Under the pieces are notes generated by a model that was not told the DNA's origin, ran no database searches, and saw only the letters and a program-made list of their open reading frames with translations. DNA of 60,000 nucleotides. Source: Apostichopus japonicus. Its lineage: Eukaryota > Echinodermata > Holothuroidea > Aspidochirotida > Stichopodidae. Made by a program: the position numbers and the translations under genes. The stretch covers positions 5,948,501-6,008,500 of the forward strand of contig NC_092569.1 in NCBI RefSeq assembly GCF_037975245.1. Direction: 5' to 3'. Shown here piece by piece: positions 11,708-23,843 of the stretch; the stretch's first letter is position 1; each line of letters opens with the position of its first letter.

Positions 11708-12006
11708 TTTCATGAGAGCGTGGTGGCCAATTGGCTAAGTCGTCGGACTCGTGATCCAAGGATTGCTGGTTCGATTCCTGCCTATACTTCATTAAGTTGT
11801 GTCCTTGGGCAAGAATACTTTATCTCACTTGCCTCTCTCCACCCAGGGGTTAAATGTGTACCCGTAAGGTAACTTGTCATTGGGCGCAGTATATAACTGC
11901 TGCCGACTGGAGGGATTGTCTCTGGGACAGGTTATCATTGACCAGGGGTAATATTACGTCTGTAAAGCGCTTTGAGACCTATCGCTGGTATAAAAGTAAA
12001 TATTAA
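11708..12006 (+). repeat. tRNA-derived SINE in left arm
   Basis: Head with A box (TGGCCAATTGG, about 11724-11734) and B box (GGTTCGATTCC, about 11768-11778). A conserved body follows (TCCTTGGGCAAGA, then GTAAAGCGCTTTGAGACC) and an A/T-rich tail. Flanked by direct repeats ATATTAC (11701-11707 and 12007-12013). The right arm has the empty site, with a single ATATTAT. Confidence 0.8.
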
Positions 12007-12499
12007 ATATTACATAAAATGCTGTAAGATAGATTGATAAGAATAGGGCAACATGTATGTTTATATACATAAAATATTCAGCAAGAAGTGACATCTTCCA
12101 AGTATGTAATTGACATCCGGGGTAGTACAATTCGAAATTGATAATACGCTATATCAAAAGTTAACTTTAAAGTTAACAAGTGTAATGTTGTAGTTTGACT
12201 TTGACGATTTTTTTGTTTTAAATTTATACAATTTTATACAATATGAATGTACAGTTTTCTTAATTTTGTTGACTCACTCCTTTAGAATTAAGTTGTAATA
12301 AAGTTTTAGTTCAAAGCAAGGGACAATTTGAGTGAAAGAAAGAAAACAAAATATGCGATTTCACTTGATTGCTTCCAGCTCACTTTTGGAAGCGCACAAA
12401 ATGTGATAATTTCAGCTGCTTATAATCTTGAAAACGGCACGTATCCGAATTAAATGAAAATTACACCAGAAGTCTTATCTAATGTAATGCTTAGATTAA

Positions 12500-13515
12500 G
12501 AAAGAAAGCAATATAACTTTAACATGATGATTTTTATATCTTTAATGCAGCAAATATACCCAAAAAGTTGAGGATTTTATCTCTCTTTACTGAAATTATG
12601 TGTACTGCAATAGGTTTCAATATAACTGCAAGAACGTTATGTTTTACACCAAATTAGCTGGAAACCATAACGTACCATCAACATGTCAACAATCGACAAA
12701 AAAAGCGACGTATGCCGTGAATATAATAAATGAGGAATTCAACCTTTTGCTGTGAAATGCAAAAAGATTATTATATCAACTTTAACAGTTCACTTCAAGC
12801 GATAACATTGATAACTTAATATTTTCATTAATTCAACAGATTGCAACACAATGCCGATGAATTACGCTCAGAAAGTCATAATTTCAACAATCGTAGCAAA
12901 TGATAAAGTAATCACATAAAGATCTCGTCAATTCAATATCGTGCAACAAAATTTAATTCATTACGCTCGCATCGGAATGCCATCATTTCCAACATTTTGC
13001 GGCAAACTTATGAATTGCAGCAAATTGAAGAAAAACATCTTAACATTTTTAAGGCATTTTCATGTTTCCATACATTATTATAAAAAAAAAACTAGTTATA
13101 ATTTACTAAACAAGTGATCCATTTGCATATAAAAATCAACTACCCCGTAGTAATTATAATTAATAACTGAATGTGTTCATATATACCTCACTATAATATA
13201 CCAGTTCATTTTAATCAGATTAGACATTTTCTCGTCAACTTGAATCCTATGGTGTGCCTAGTGTGCCATAAATCCTGCAAACGACATTTGTTGAATTAAA
13301 TTGCATATGTCGGTTTCTCATGCTCTCATTTGACGACGAGTGTCACATGTTGTTTTCTAGTGCTCTGATCGGAAAAAATCGACATATGTAATGTTAAATT
13401 GAAATCAAATATTTGGCATGTGTCTTTGTTATAGTGAATACAAGAAGCCCATTACTTTGGGTGGGTGTCTACGGTCATTTGGGGTCAGCAGCGGCCCAAA
13501 TGTCAAATGGATCTT
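12500..13515. repeat. About 1 kb insertion private to the left arm
   Basis: The right arm passes straight from the equivalent of about 12497 to about 13515 (near 27715-27760). The left arm carries about 1 kb more here. The insert holds an inverted relative of the repeat at 7150-7480. No reading frame of note. Confidence 0.55.
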
Positions 13516-13775
13516 ACCAGGTTAACTATTAAATATGCGAAATCAGCGCTTTGTTGTTAGAGTGAGCATGAAAAATAAATTACCAACAGCAACCAATGTT
13601 CTTTCTTTCACCGTTGTGGTATAATGTCTCAAGATTCCCAGTCATCAAACCATGTAAGCACTGGCCCTTTAAATTTATTCTCTCTCCATCTGCAATATTC
13701 TTTAACTTTAGTTGGAGTTATCAGCTTGCAAAATATTATTGCATATGTAATGTACTCAAAGGCAAGTAACCTCGG

Positions 13776-15143
13776 GGGGGGGGGGGGCTTTCCTCCGATA
13801 ACTTGCATATGTATCATATGAAAGCTAAAGAAGCATTTTGTGGAGGTTGAAGGGTCATGTTGTGGTCACCAGAGGTAACAATATGAAACTTGATTCAAAT
13901 TGTGTAAAAAGTGTACACTACATAAGTCTATCCTACCATGCATACATAAGCTCTTTTGATGTTCAAGTTTTGGACAAAAGCGTCTTTGAGATTTCCACAT
14001 TTTGCCCTCTGCTAAACCAAAATGACCGTTGACCTCCAGCAAAAAGCAAAAGGGTTCTTGTACTAATTATGGGGAAGCCACATTCCAATTATGAGAACTG
14101 CAAAGGGTACTTATCTTGAGATATCGTGTTTACAAGCCTACAACACACGCACCTACACGGACACACACATACGCCAAGTTGACTACATAGAATATTTGCT
14201 TGTCTATGGCAAGTTACCAGAAAGACATTCACACGTCAATGTTATGAGTACTTTGAAAGCCAAATGTCAGCATTACACACAGCAGTAAACGGTGCCCACA
14301 TATATACAAGTATATACCATTTCAATTATGGCAAATTACAACCTTCCACTCCTCACCCCTAACCCCTAGAAACCCAAACTTAATGAACAATATTTGATCA
14401 AAGAAAATACACCTGCAACTTTTGATAAGGGTCAACAACATCGGGTAGAAAAAAAAAACGAGAAAAGTTGAAATATTTTCATAAAATATGTGATGCAATG
14501 TTGTGTGATGTGGGGATGGGTAGTCAATACACGAGGAATGTCAAGATATTATGAACTTATCAATTTTTCTCTGAACTGTGCCCATTAATCATAAATTGTT
14601 GATTATACGTTAGTTGTTTTCTCGTTAGTTATCTTTTAAGTGGAAAGGCTCACAAGGCATGATGTTTGTCCCTAAATTATGGGCACATGCATACGTGCCA
14701 ATAAACGTAGGGAAAGCGATAAATAGAATCAATCCATATGGCGTTAGTATATAGTATTTTCTATCCTGTGTACCTTACCTGTATCAACAAGTATCTGTCC
14801 CATACGAAGAATAAATTACTATAACAGTACTTTAATAAAACAAAAGAACACGTTTGTATATTTGCTGGAAGCGTGAAAGCACGTCAGAGATAAAACGCAA
14901 ATAACCATCTTGGCTACGGTATCTTCTCTACCCCCCCCCCCCACCCCATCCACCCACCCCAAAAAATAAAAATAAAACGTAAATGTGACAATGTATACCT
15001 TAATTGTAGGTACTGTATCAACACAACGGAATTGTCATTTACACAGGATTAGTGAATGAAACAATACTGATATCTAAGAAAAGCTGGAGAGTCTTTCTTA
15101 CCATTTAAAATAATGAATCTCTCTTTATGATATTGGAAAATTG
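13776..15143. other. Spacer between inverted arm and GPCR 1
   Basis: Non-coding by eye. Contains a G run just before it (about 13774-13787) and a C-rich stretch at 14932-14962. No polyadenylation signal can be assigned with confidence to GPCR 1. Confidence 0.4.
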
Positions 15144-16250
15144 TTATCTTTTGAAGACTTTCATCAGTCCACTTTGGAAGCTCTTGTATCGCAATGTGTA
15201 TATGACTGGATTTGTACAGACATTACTGAATGCTAACAGAATGGTAAAGGTATTGAGTGGTTCGGACCAATCCAGTTTTTCAACAAAATGGTGGCGAAAA
15301 TAGAGCACCTGGTTGGGAGTCCAGCAGATGACGTATGTGACACAAACGGAAAACATAGTCACTAACAGATTCCTCATCAATCTCTCACTGGCAGTTGTTG
15401 CTCGTTTATTCTTTCCCAACTGTTTCCCCTTCCTTGGTGTCTTACAGTTATCGCGACCTTCGGACGAACCGCCTAAAGTTTTTCCCAAAACTCTGGAGGA
15501 TACGGTTGCCGAGCCGACAGTTTCTAGTTCATTATCAACAGAGACTGCCGTAGATATATCGTTCGACGGTTTACCGATCCGCTCGGATAGCTTTTTCTTT
15601 GCGGATGTGACGGTTATGATTATGGAAGTGTAAACAAAGATAATTACACTTAACGGTATTATCAGAGTAGTTAAGAGCTCCATAAAGGCTATCGCAGGTT
15701 TGGTGGATTTGAAAGCACGACTGGAGCAGTCACCGTCTTCAAAAACGCGATGAATGATTGGGAAATAGATCTCAATTAACGCTCCAATTATCCAGGCAAA
15801 TAAACTCAGGATAAAAGCGACTCTTGGTCGAGCGTTCCGCCGGTATGTAAGCGGGAAAACAACAGCAACGTATCGTTCCACCGTCAGAAATATTAAGTTG
15901 ACCGTAGACGCTTTGGTAACTGCCCAATACAGATATTCACTAAACCATAATCGACATACAAATCCAGCAAGAATTCTGTTCTTTTGATCCAATCCGATAA
16001 GATTGGGCTCCTCGGGAACGAAGGTAAGAATATGAAGGCACGAAGCACAAAGGTCAAGAAGTGATTGGTTACCGATGAAAACGTTAGTAGTAACTCGGAG
16101 TTGTGGAACTTTGTAGAAAATGTAGAGGACCAAGCCGTTACCGACTATACCAATGATAGCCAGCATGAGTGAAATGACTCTCTCTGGCTTTCTCTCTTCT
16201 CCTGAAACATTTCCACCCTCGGTAGAGTTGTAGGATAAGTGAGTATCCAT
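15144..16250 (-). CDS. Class A (rhodopsin-like) GPCR 1, intronless
   Basis: Single-exon frame of 368 residues. Seven hydrophobic segments are visible, with class A landmarks: GN in TM1 (Asn38), LLDL in TM2 (Asp66), Cys99 before TM3 and Cys175 in extracellular loop 2 for the usual disulphide, ERY at 125-127, CWTP at 309-312 in TM6, and NPVIY at 347-351 in TM7. The N-terminus is short with two N-glycosylation sequons (Asn8, Asn14). Intracellular loop 3 is long (about 213-292) and basic. There is no TM7 retinal lysine in the expected context, so it is not an opsin. It should sit in the plasma membrane and couple to G proteins; the ligand cannot be read from the sequence, and a peptide or orphan receptor is the best guess. 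It is a clear paralogue of the receptor at 23844-25112 on the same strand. Confidence 0.92.
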   Translation of the reverse strand: MDTHLSYNSTEGGNVSGEERKPERVISLMLAIIGIVGNGLVLYIFYKVPQLRVTTNVFIGNQSLLDLCASCLHILTFVPEEPNLIGLDQKNRILAGFVCRLWFSEYLYWAVTKASTVNLIFLTVERYVAVVFPLTYRRNARPRVAFILSLFAWIIGALIEIYFPIIHRVFEDGDCSSRAFKSTKPAIAFMELLTTLIIPLSVIIFVYTSIIITVTSAKKKLSERIGKPSNDISTAVSVDNELETVGSATVSSRVLGKTLGGSSEGRDNCKTPRKGKQLGKNKRATTASERLMRNLLVTMFSVCVTYVICWTPNQVLYFRHHFVEKLDWSEPLNTFTILLAFSNVCTNPVIYTLRYKSFQSGLMKVFKR

Positions 16251-17071
16251 AGCGTTCTCTGGATTAGCTACGTCAACTGTTTTAACGAACCAAACTGTCG
16301 CAATGACAAGATCCTTCTACAACATGTTAGTTTTATCTTACATCGTCATAATAGATGTAACCATATACAAAGTGAGTGATCGTGTAAATAAATATCCTTT
16401 CTATATTTAATGCCGTATAGTGTTAAGCTTTACTGGGAACTAGATCTTCACTAGGCTTTAATGTATGAATGTGGTGCACGATACGGTGTATCCGTTCAGT
16501 GTTACAAAGTTGAGCACACAAGCACTTCCTGATTATCAACATCCGATACCAAGTTAGTTGTGACGTCATTAGTAGATAAATAGTACTGCGGTTAATTGAA
16601 AGCATATCCCAACCAGAGTGGGTGGGGGTCCTTTAGAAACAGTTCTGTCAGTCTAATGTATCAAGGTACAACGTACTATACGTTTCATCCTCAGATCTAG
16701 GCTAATTACCCTTTGTCAATAAAACGCGTTAACTATTCCTTATCATGTTTAACCTTTTAACTTGTTATGCACGATTCTGTGTTAGTATTCTTGTGGTCCC
16801 CGTGGAACTAAAGCTGCGATGGTGGCGGGGGGGGGGGCGGTGGGGGAGAAGGATACACTAGCCGGTCTTTTCTGGGTTTTTTTATGCAGATGGCTTCATG
16901 TATGCCGCTGTTCAATGGAATGACGAATTCAACTGGATGCTAATATGTTCCTCATTTATATATCAGTGACAAAAAAAAAACAATCTCTCTGGTATATGTA
17001 TTCTCTCTGGAAAGCGGTGCGACCATGAGACAAAGAAGATATAAAAAGCACCACCAAACATCCTATTTCAC
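16251..17071. other. Upstream region of GPCR 1
   Basis: No coding exon seen. A G run lies at 16828-16837. The GPCR 1 promoter and any 5' non-coding exon would fall here, but no convincing TATA or initiator element stands out. Confidence 0.35.
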
Positions 17072-17075
17072 TTAA

Positions 17076-17644
17076 AGGATTGGTTCAGTTGTCATACATG
17101 TTTATGTTATATAAAAAAGGACAATAAAAGAAACACAATGGTGAAAAAACTGTTCAAATATCTATTTCGGTTAAAGAGATATCCAAGTGTAAAGTTTTAT
17201 CAGATTGTGTAGAAACTGCTGAAATCTGACTAGCTCTGATGTCACATCCTCACATTCCTGAAAAGTCTTTGTTTTTTTCTCTAAATATTTTGTGAGATTT
17301 CATGACTTTCAACCAAAAGATATGTCAGGAGATCTCATATTTGTCAAAGGAAGTATTTGAGATTTAACATCTGAAGAATTTTTTATTATATTATTTTCAA
17401 ATGTGTTAAAACTGTTAATAATTTTTAAAGAATTATATTCACAAATGTTAAGGAAGTGAGTATATGACGTCACACCCTTTACAGTAAGTCTTTCTACACC
17501 AGTCGTTTTCAAAGAAATTTTGATATCTTCAAAGTGTCATATCTTGTTAACAGAGCATGCTATCATGGTAGTTTCTTCCCTGTTCTTCTTGTCTTTTTGT
17601 GCTCTTTCATACAAAATAGACATGTCAAACACCTGAACCAATCC
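17076..17644. mobile_element. MITE flanked by TTAA
   Basis: Inverted ends read AGGATTGGTTCAG at the left and CTGAACCAATCC at the right, each next to TTAA (17072-17075 and 17645-17648). The inner parts also match imperfectly (CATACATG / CATGTC region). The interior is AT-rich and non-coding. TTAA target duplication is the signature of piggyBac-like elements, but no transposase is present. Confidence 0.6.
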
Positions 17645-17648
17645 TTAA

Positions 17649-20600
17649 ATTATTAAAATTAATTTTCCTAACACTCTGTAAATAGTTCCCATATTTGAGT
17701 CTTAACGAATAATAAACCGAACCATCATCGTTGGTCCGTGTGGTAGAAACAACTGTGATAAACAACTTCCCTAAAACAGCCACGACAACAAAATCCATAT
17801 GGAAGATACCACAGGTTTAAACAACAAGGCTAAAGACTTGAGCAAGTCGAAGAATTACATCATCGCCCCACATGTACCCATTTATTGATAATGGTATTCT
17901 TTACTTATTAGAATGTTTATTTCCTGTAATTGAGATGGATTTTTTTAGTGCCGTAAGTAGGCCTACAATATTAATGTAAAATATGACCCAATACTGGCGT
18001 TGGTTTTGTTGTCAACACTGATAACATTCTACCTTTGAGAATATGAAAGTAGAAACAAAAAAAGTTAACGATTCTTATTCTAGTGGCCATATGACATTAC
18101 AGATTTTCAAAATGACAGTCGCTAGAGCGACACCATTACAGGATTTTTTTTCTAAACTGTACCGACCAAACTTAAGATGCTGCTTTATAAGCATATATTT
18201 TGTATAGGCTACATACTTAGGAACTTACTAGTAACAAGTTTTAACCAAATAGAAAAATCTAAGTCAGAAATAAATTACACAATACAAGTTCACCTCTTTA
18301 CAGTATTGTAACGCTGACTCAGTCTAAGATTCTGGGGCGTCCAAATATTCCCTCCTACAGGACTGGTGGTGGTATGGAAACAAATGCGGCTTGGATGGTT
18401 GTGTGTTAGTAACGACGAGCCTTAAATCTCGCTATTACATGCAAAAGATATAACACATAGATAAACGAGTAAAGAACAAGCGCTGCGTAGATTACGTTAT
18501 CTATTACTATAACCAGCCACGGTACAAACAATACATCGACACGAAGCCCTCAATAATAGGTAGAAAACATACACTTAACGATATTGGTCACAAACGAGGT
18601 CTCAATACCGAAGTAGAGTCCTATAACGATACGTACAAAAGTGTATTATAAAAGACGAATACAAGACAGATACAAGTACGACCACAATGGTCGGAGCCAG
18701 GGCTACTACCGAACCAAACGATTCAGATCGGGAGCGAAGAGTGGTGGCAGGTCTCGAGGTCTGCTTCAGCTGAGCTGGTGAGCAGACATCACGTGACCTG
18801 TAATAATTACGTAATGTAGCCTACGGCAAAATAGAGGGCGACAGATATGATGACCACGGCATCACAGTATTTATCAATGTTTTTCGTCATTCTGTTACAA
18901 AAATTACCCTACATTTTTCTATTTTATATGCCTTTGTTACGCCCAATTTCTGAACAGCATATTTTCACTAAACCCTCAGTTGATTTGTTCCAATTGTTGG
19001 CGAACAAAGAAGTTGGATAGAAACATTATAGAGCAAGAAAAGTATTCGACAAGATGCTTCAAATTGTCAAGGCAGCTGAGCGATCACAGTTTGCCTCAAA
19101 TCGGCTGGATTTGATTCTGCTTGGTTAGCAATTTAATACGCTTGATCAGGAACTTGCTGAAGATATTTATTAATTAATTATTTAAAAAATAAAAATTGCT
19201 TAAAACTCTACTGACTCCGTTCTTAAACATTTTCACCAAATTAAGGTTTACGAAGTGAATTTGGTTGGATCTGCCGCATTTTGGAAAAGTTTCGAAAAAG
19301 TATTTGAGTAAATTTACTGAATTATTTGAAACAAAATCTGGACTTATCGGTTTTGAGACTTGTTCTGTGATTTTTGTATCAAACGTCATAAAAAATGACT
19401 GTTTCACCGAATTTCACCCAAATAAAAGGTGACCTCAGAGAGACATGCTTTGTCTGTTCGGCCAAGCAACCTCTCCCCTAATTACCCAACCTACCCATTT
19501 TGCTTACTTCTTTTTTCCTTCTCTTCTATATATCTTTTTATCTGAGATCCTGGGCTCGAAACGAGATCAAAATCAACATACAAACATTTCTTAAAAATGA
19601 ACAAAAATGAACTGGTCAACCTCGTTCCTTCCTCTTTGTACTGTTTTATTTGATGATAAGTTTTGAAGATGGATGTTTATAGTTTTCTTCAAGGGTTCGT
19701 GACATGCGGCAAGACTGAGGTACAAGAGAGACCCCCACCCCCCCCCCCCAATTCACTTTTGCTTGCAAAATCTACATCATGTTACTTTCTAAGACCACTA
19801 AATCTCGGACGGAAATGAAGAGACAGAAAACCTCGACAGAATTAAATAGTCTTATGCTTTAACTTTTCTTCAAATATGTAAAACTGTCGAGTTTTAAACA
19901 ATGAATTTTATAAACTTAATTGACCTTTGAAACGTGTTGGATACACCGTTAGAATCGTTTTAGTGGACAGACATGATGATAGATTGAACAAACATATTAA
20001 ATGGTTTATGAAACCGACTCACGCCAGGAACCAAAATGAAAAGATATATGAAACTTCGAGGAAGGCGCAATCTCCCCGCCCCCCCCCCCCAATCTTCACC
20101 TAACCAGTCAAAATAGGTGAACGAAGTACATTTTGCTTTGGATGAATTTTGGAGGCCCATCGACTTTGATCCCTCTGCACTTACGCTAGGCTCCACCACA
20201 CCCCCCCCCCCGCCCCTCTAGACATATATATGGAATAAACCTGTCAACTGACACATCAATCAATGTGTTCCGTGATAAGTCCAGCTAGAAACCACCTTCA
20301 TACCGAAAAATGTTACGTATAAATATTAAAACGGCTGTCAAGTTACCGTATGTGATTCAAGATTGGGGAGCACCCATAGAATGGTTCTTGCCAACTAAGT
20401 CAGGTATACCGATGGTGAAATTGTACGGTATGATACAATGTAAATTCCCTCAGATTTTGTTTCCGGAGAATTCAACAGAGTACACAGCCAGCTTATATTC
20501 CAACAGCTGGTTGGATGACTATAATGAAAAGTTATCGATCATAATCTCTTCATAGATCCATTGATCCTTGACTTGCCAGGGTCTACCGGAAAGCGAGTAC

Positions 20601-21177
20601 ACATATCACCCAATGTACGTGGCTTGATCAGTATGTAATGTGGATAGGAGACATCCGTTAATCAGTATATGAAGTGTTTTGTTACACCGTAATTACACAT
20701 GTTAGACCTATCAGCAGATGCGACTGTGCACCCAATGCACATGACCTGATCAGTTTGTACTGTGAAAAAGAACAAGTATAAACTGAAGTGTGTCGTTACA
20801 CCGAGTATAAGACATTCTAGACCTGTCAGCAAATGCTACTGTGGAAATCTGCTAACAGACGAATTTATTACACAGAGGTTGTTTCAACTAATGATTGGAT
20901 AGGAGTCTAAACATCTGTCCCTATGTTTGACTAATAAGCATGCCTTGTAAAGATGGTTCAAATTGCATATTATTAAGCGTTTTGCAGTAAAGTGTCATCC
21001 ACCATCTGTTAAAATGTTTACGAAACTTTTGGCGAAACCTTTTGAGTAGTCCGGTTAGTCCAGTTAATCATTATGCACATGATTGTATGTTGAGTATTTT
21101 CAGTTTGAAAATCCTTCTCAGTAGCAACTGGTCATAAATGTAACACATGTAAAGAAATGATAACATCAGTTTTAACT
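17649..21177. other. Inter-GPCR spacer, part 1
   Basis: No gene recognised. C runs lie near 19736-19750, 20079-20091 and 20201-20212. An 81-codon open frame at 20310-20555 matches nothing I know and lacks splice support. Confidence 0.4.
20588..20850. repeat. Imperfect tandem duplication, about 110-120 bp
   Basis: Two consecutive units share CACCCAATG-AC-TG, CTGATCAGT-TGTA, GAAGTGT-T-GTTACACCG and AGACCT-TCAGCA. Non-coding. Confidence 0.5.
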
Positions 21178-21415
21178 GACCGGTGCTTTGGCCGAGTGGA
21201 TAAAGGCGGCGGCATTTGAAGCAATGTGGTTTGCAATCGGGAGGTTCCGGGTTCGATACCCGGCCGGGCCCGGGTCATAGTAAGGTGGGTTTTTCATCCA
21301 AGGGCAATCTACGGTTTCCCCATCTGAAATGACTTTCTAAATAATATTCCAAATTTGAGTTAAAATGTTAAATTGGAAGCCACCCGACGTGAAATTATTA
21401 TCATTATTATTGACG
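21178..21415 (+). repeat. tRNA-derived SINE (Leu/Ser-like head)
   Basis: A box TGGCCGAGTGG (about 21190-21200) and B box GGTTCGATACC (about 21250-21260) sit in a tRNA-like head with extra-arm-like spacing. A body follows, with a tail of ATT repeats (ATTATTATCATTATTATT region, about 21395-21413). The 5' seven bases do not pair with the 3' side, so it is not a functional tRNA. Confidence 0.7.
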
Positions 21416-23805
21416 GGTACCCACCTTTACCAGTTTTAATTCCTATAACAATCTACATATTTTTAATACATTGTTTAACACGAGCCTTTTGTCGGGAAAT
21501 GCTAATATGTTTATAGATTAACGAAATCATTGTGTTAATCATTGACATTATATAGGCACATATGGCATATTAACATATATAACAGACTTCAGACACCTCT
21601 CAAATGTCACCCTTTTTTTGTTGTTGGTAAAACCTCACCATAACGAGGTCTGTCATTTTTGCTTCCACCTTCATCCTTGGCGACGTCGAAATTTGCTTCT
21701 TAGGTACTTGTTACACTATAAGTGTCATTCTGTATTTTTCAAAGTTCATTAATAAGGGAGGTACAAAATCTGCTCGAAGGGTCCTCAAAGTAGGTAATAT
21801 TTTAAATAGTCTCTACAAAAATGAAATGATTGTTTTATAATGATACACAGGACAATTTATTAATTTGTCAGTACTTGATATTGGTATAGGAATACTGAAA
21901 TACATGATTTGCGCAAGCGGAAGATAAAAAAGCTAGAAAGAGGAAGATAAAATAGTCAAGAATACTACAAAACGTGAGAAATTATAAACATTTAGATACA
22001 ATAATAGATCGAGATTGCCAAAACTTGCAGACGGGAAATTCCCAAGTAAGACACCAACCATTGCTATCGCAAATCAAGTAACCAGTAGACTGCTAAGTTA
22101 CCATTTTTTTTGGTTTTTCTTTAGAAAAGTCACCCAAGACAAAGCTTAGGAACGAAAACCAAACAATTTGATTTATTTTCAACCCCAGTCCTTTAAGTAT
22201 ATCGTTTGCAGTGATGTCATGACAACGTGGGTGCAAACACTTGCTAAGAGCCTAAAAACATAAAACATTTTCTCTCTGTTTGTCGAAATCTGTTAATGGC
22301 GTCATTCCTTGAGTGTCGAATCAGTCAGTGACGTCATTGTCGTTTATCTAACGATAAGATTTGTTTACGTCACCGTGAACTAATCACTAAACTATTCTTC
22401 AGCCACAAAGATTCCTACGTACGGCAAGTATACAGGTATTAGTAACAATTGATACATATAGGTAAGAAATTGCTTGCAATTCACTACTTTTCACAGTTTA
22501 AAACGTGACGTTTTACCAAGCACGATCGGTACCCGTTGTATTCAAATGACAGAGGAAACAATAGATATAATACTTACAATAGGTATATCAAAAGATTTAG
22601 AAGTAAACTAAGTGTTTGTGCGAAGGTTACGAAGGCCTTCGCCGAATATATTACGCTTTTGTAAAGCAGTCACCCATAGCTATTCTATTAGTTCATCAAT
22701 TACCGCAAAGTATAATACAGATTATACCGTATTCATTCACGTTAACAGGTGAAATCAGGTTCACCACCGGGTGTGTAAATATTAAACAATTAATTTATTA
22801 TTCCAGTAGCCTTAAAATACACAACTTTGGAGCAGGGAAAATTCCAACTACATCGCTAGTGAATTTACTTTGATAAAATTGTACTGTAGTCAATAGCGTC
22901 CAATGGCCTACGTGTTTGATCATCAAAAGAAATGACTGTAGTGAATATTATACAACGTGTGATAAGTTGGTATCCAAAAATCCAAGGGTCTCGGTTTGGT
23001 CTGCGGATTAAAATACAAAACTTGTACTTTGTATAATTTACACAGTTTTGTTATAATACAAAGGAAACCTTTCGTTATTGACTGTTATTTAGGGTGTGAC
23101 AGTGGTAGTGTACACAGCCTTTCTCAATATTTTATTTCACCTGATTTTATTGGGGTTTTTTTCATTATTTTCTCTCTCTTCTACTCTATATCTCCTTTAG
23201 TTCTTATTACTAATCTATATAACATTGCCAATTTTGTATTATACAATTTTTTAAATGTTTCCAGTCTCTACAATCACATCTATGAGGATATACAGAGAAT
23301 AAAACTTAAACTTGATACTGAAGATTTGATTCTGGGAATTTGGCGCCGTTCCTCCATCTATGTGTATATCTATGTATATATATATATAAACCTTATTCCC
23401 GACTCGTCCATGAAAAAATAGTGACCCAATAAAAGAGAATGTTACTTTAAAGCTGTGCATATGAGTGAATAAGACATTACTTGAAATTTGTGGGACACAA
23501 ACTTCTCAGTGGTGGACAAATCCTTAGTCTCTCGTTAGCAGCAAAATTGTTGTATCTACAGTTTGGAATAAGCAACACAAAGTTAAATTACATCCCAACG
23601 CAACAGTAGCTTTAACTTACTGTAAGTGACCCAGTGGAGTCAAAGTCACGAGTTTATGTGTTGCCATCCCAAGAAAAAACAACAACAGTTATTATTCAAA
23701 TCGTTTTATCCTTCAAAGATGTAAAGATACTACGAAACGCAACTCGTTCTGTCCAACCGGCGTGATACGGCTTACAGTTCACCTACATATATAAATATAC
23801 ATATA
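21416..23805. other. Inter-GPCR spacer, part 2
   Basis: AT-rich. A 141-codon open frame at 22996-23421 is dominated by Ile/Tyr/Phe/Leu codons from AT-rich sequence and ends in a TA microsatellite; I do not regard it as a gene. Confidence 0.4.
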
Positions 23806-23811
23806 TTTATT
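23806..23811 (-). terminator. Polyadenylation signal for GPCR 2
   Basis: AATAAA on the minus strand, about 33 bases after the stop codon of the receptor at 23844-25112. Confidence 0.55.
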
Positions 23812-23843
23812 GACGGAAGAAGTCCGGAAACTTCTTCTGTAGC

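Larger units (their letters stand above)
2395..13775 (+). repeat. Left arm of a large inverted duplication
   Basis: This segment matches the reverse complement of about 27465-42255 collinearly: SLC22 exons 1-3 and 5-9, their introns, the 3' flank, and the sequence around 13600-13770. Similarity starts near the stretch reading ACAATTTCATATCTTCG (2407 onward), fades just upstream of it, and stops shortly after AAAGGCAAGTAACC (about 13772). By eye the coding parts differ at roughly one residue in ten, so the duplication is not very recent. The left arm is about 11.4 kb and the right about 14.8 kb; differing insertions and one deletion explain the gap. Confidence 0.85.

Noticed and set aside
15313-15633. 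106-codon plus-strand frame
   Set aside because: Antisense shadow of the GPCR 1 gene.
21178-21270. A functional tRNA gene
   Set aside because: A and B boxes are good but the acceptor stem does not pair and a SINE body with an ATT-rich tail follows. The same reasoning applies at 1081-1147 and 11714-11785.
22996-23421. 141-codon plus-strand frame
   Set aside because: AT-rich, dominated by Ile, Tyr, Phe and Leu, ends in a TA microsatellite and has no recognisable domain or splice context.
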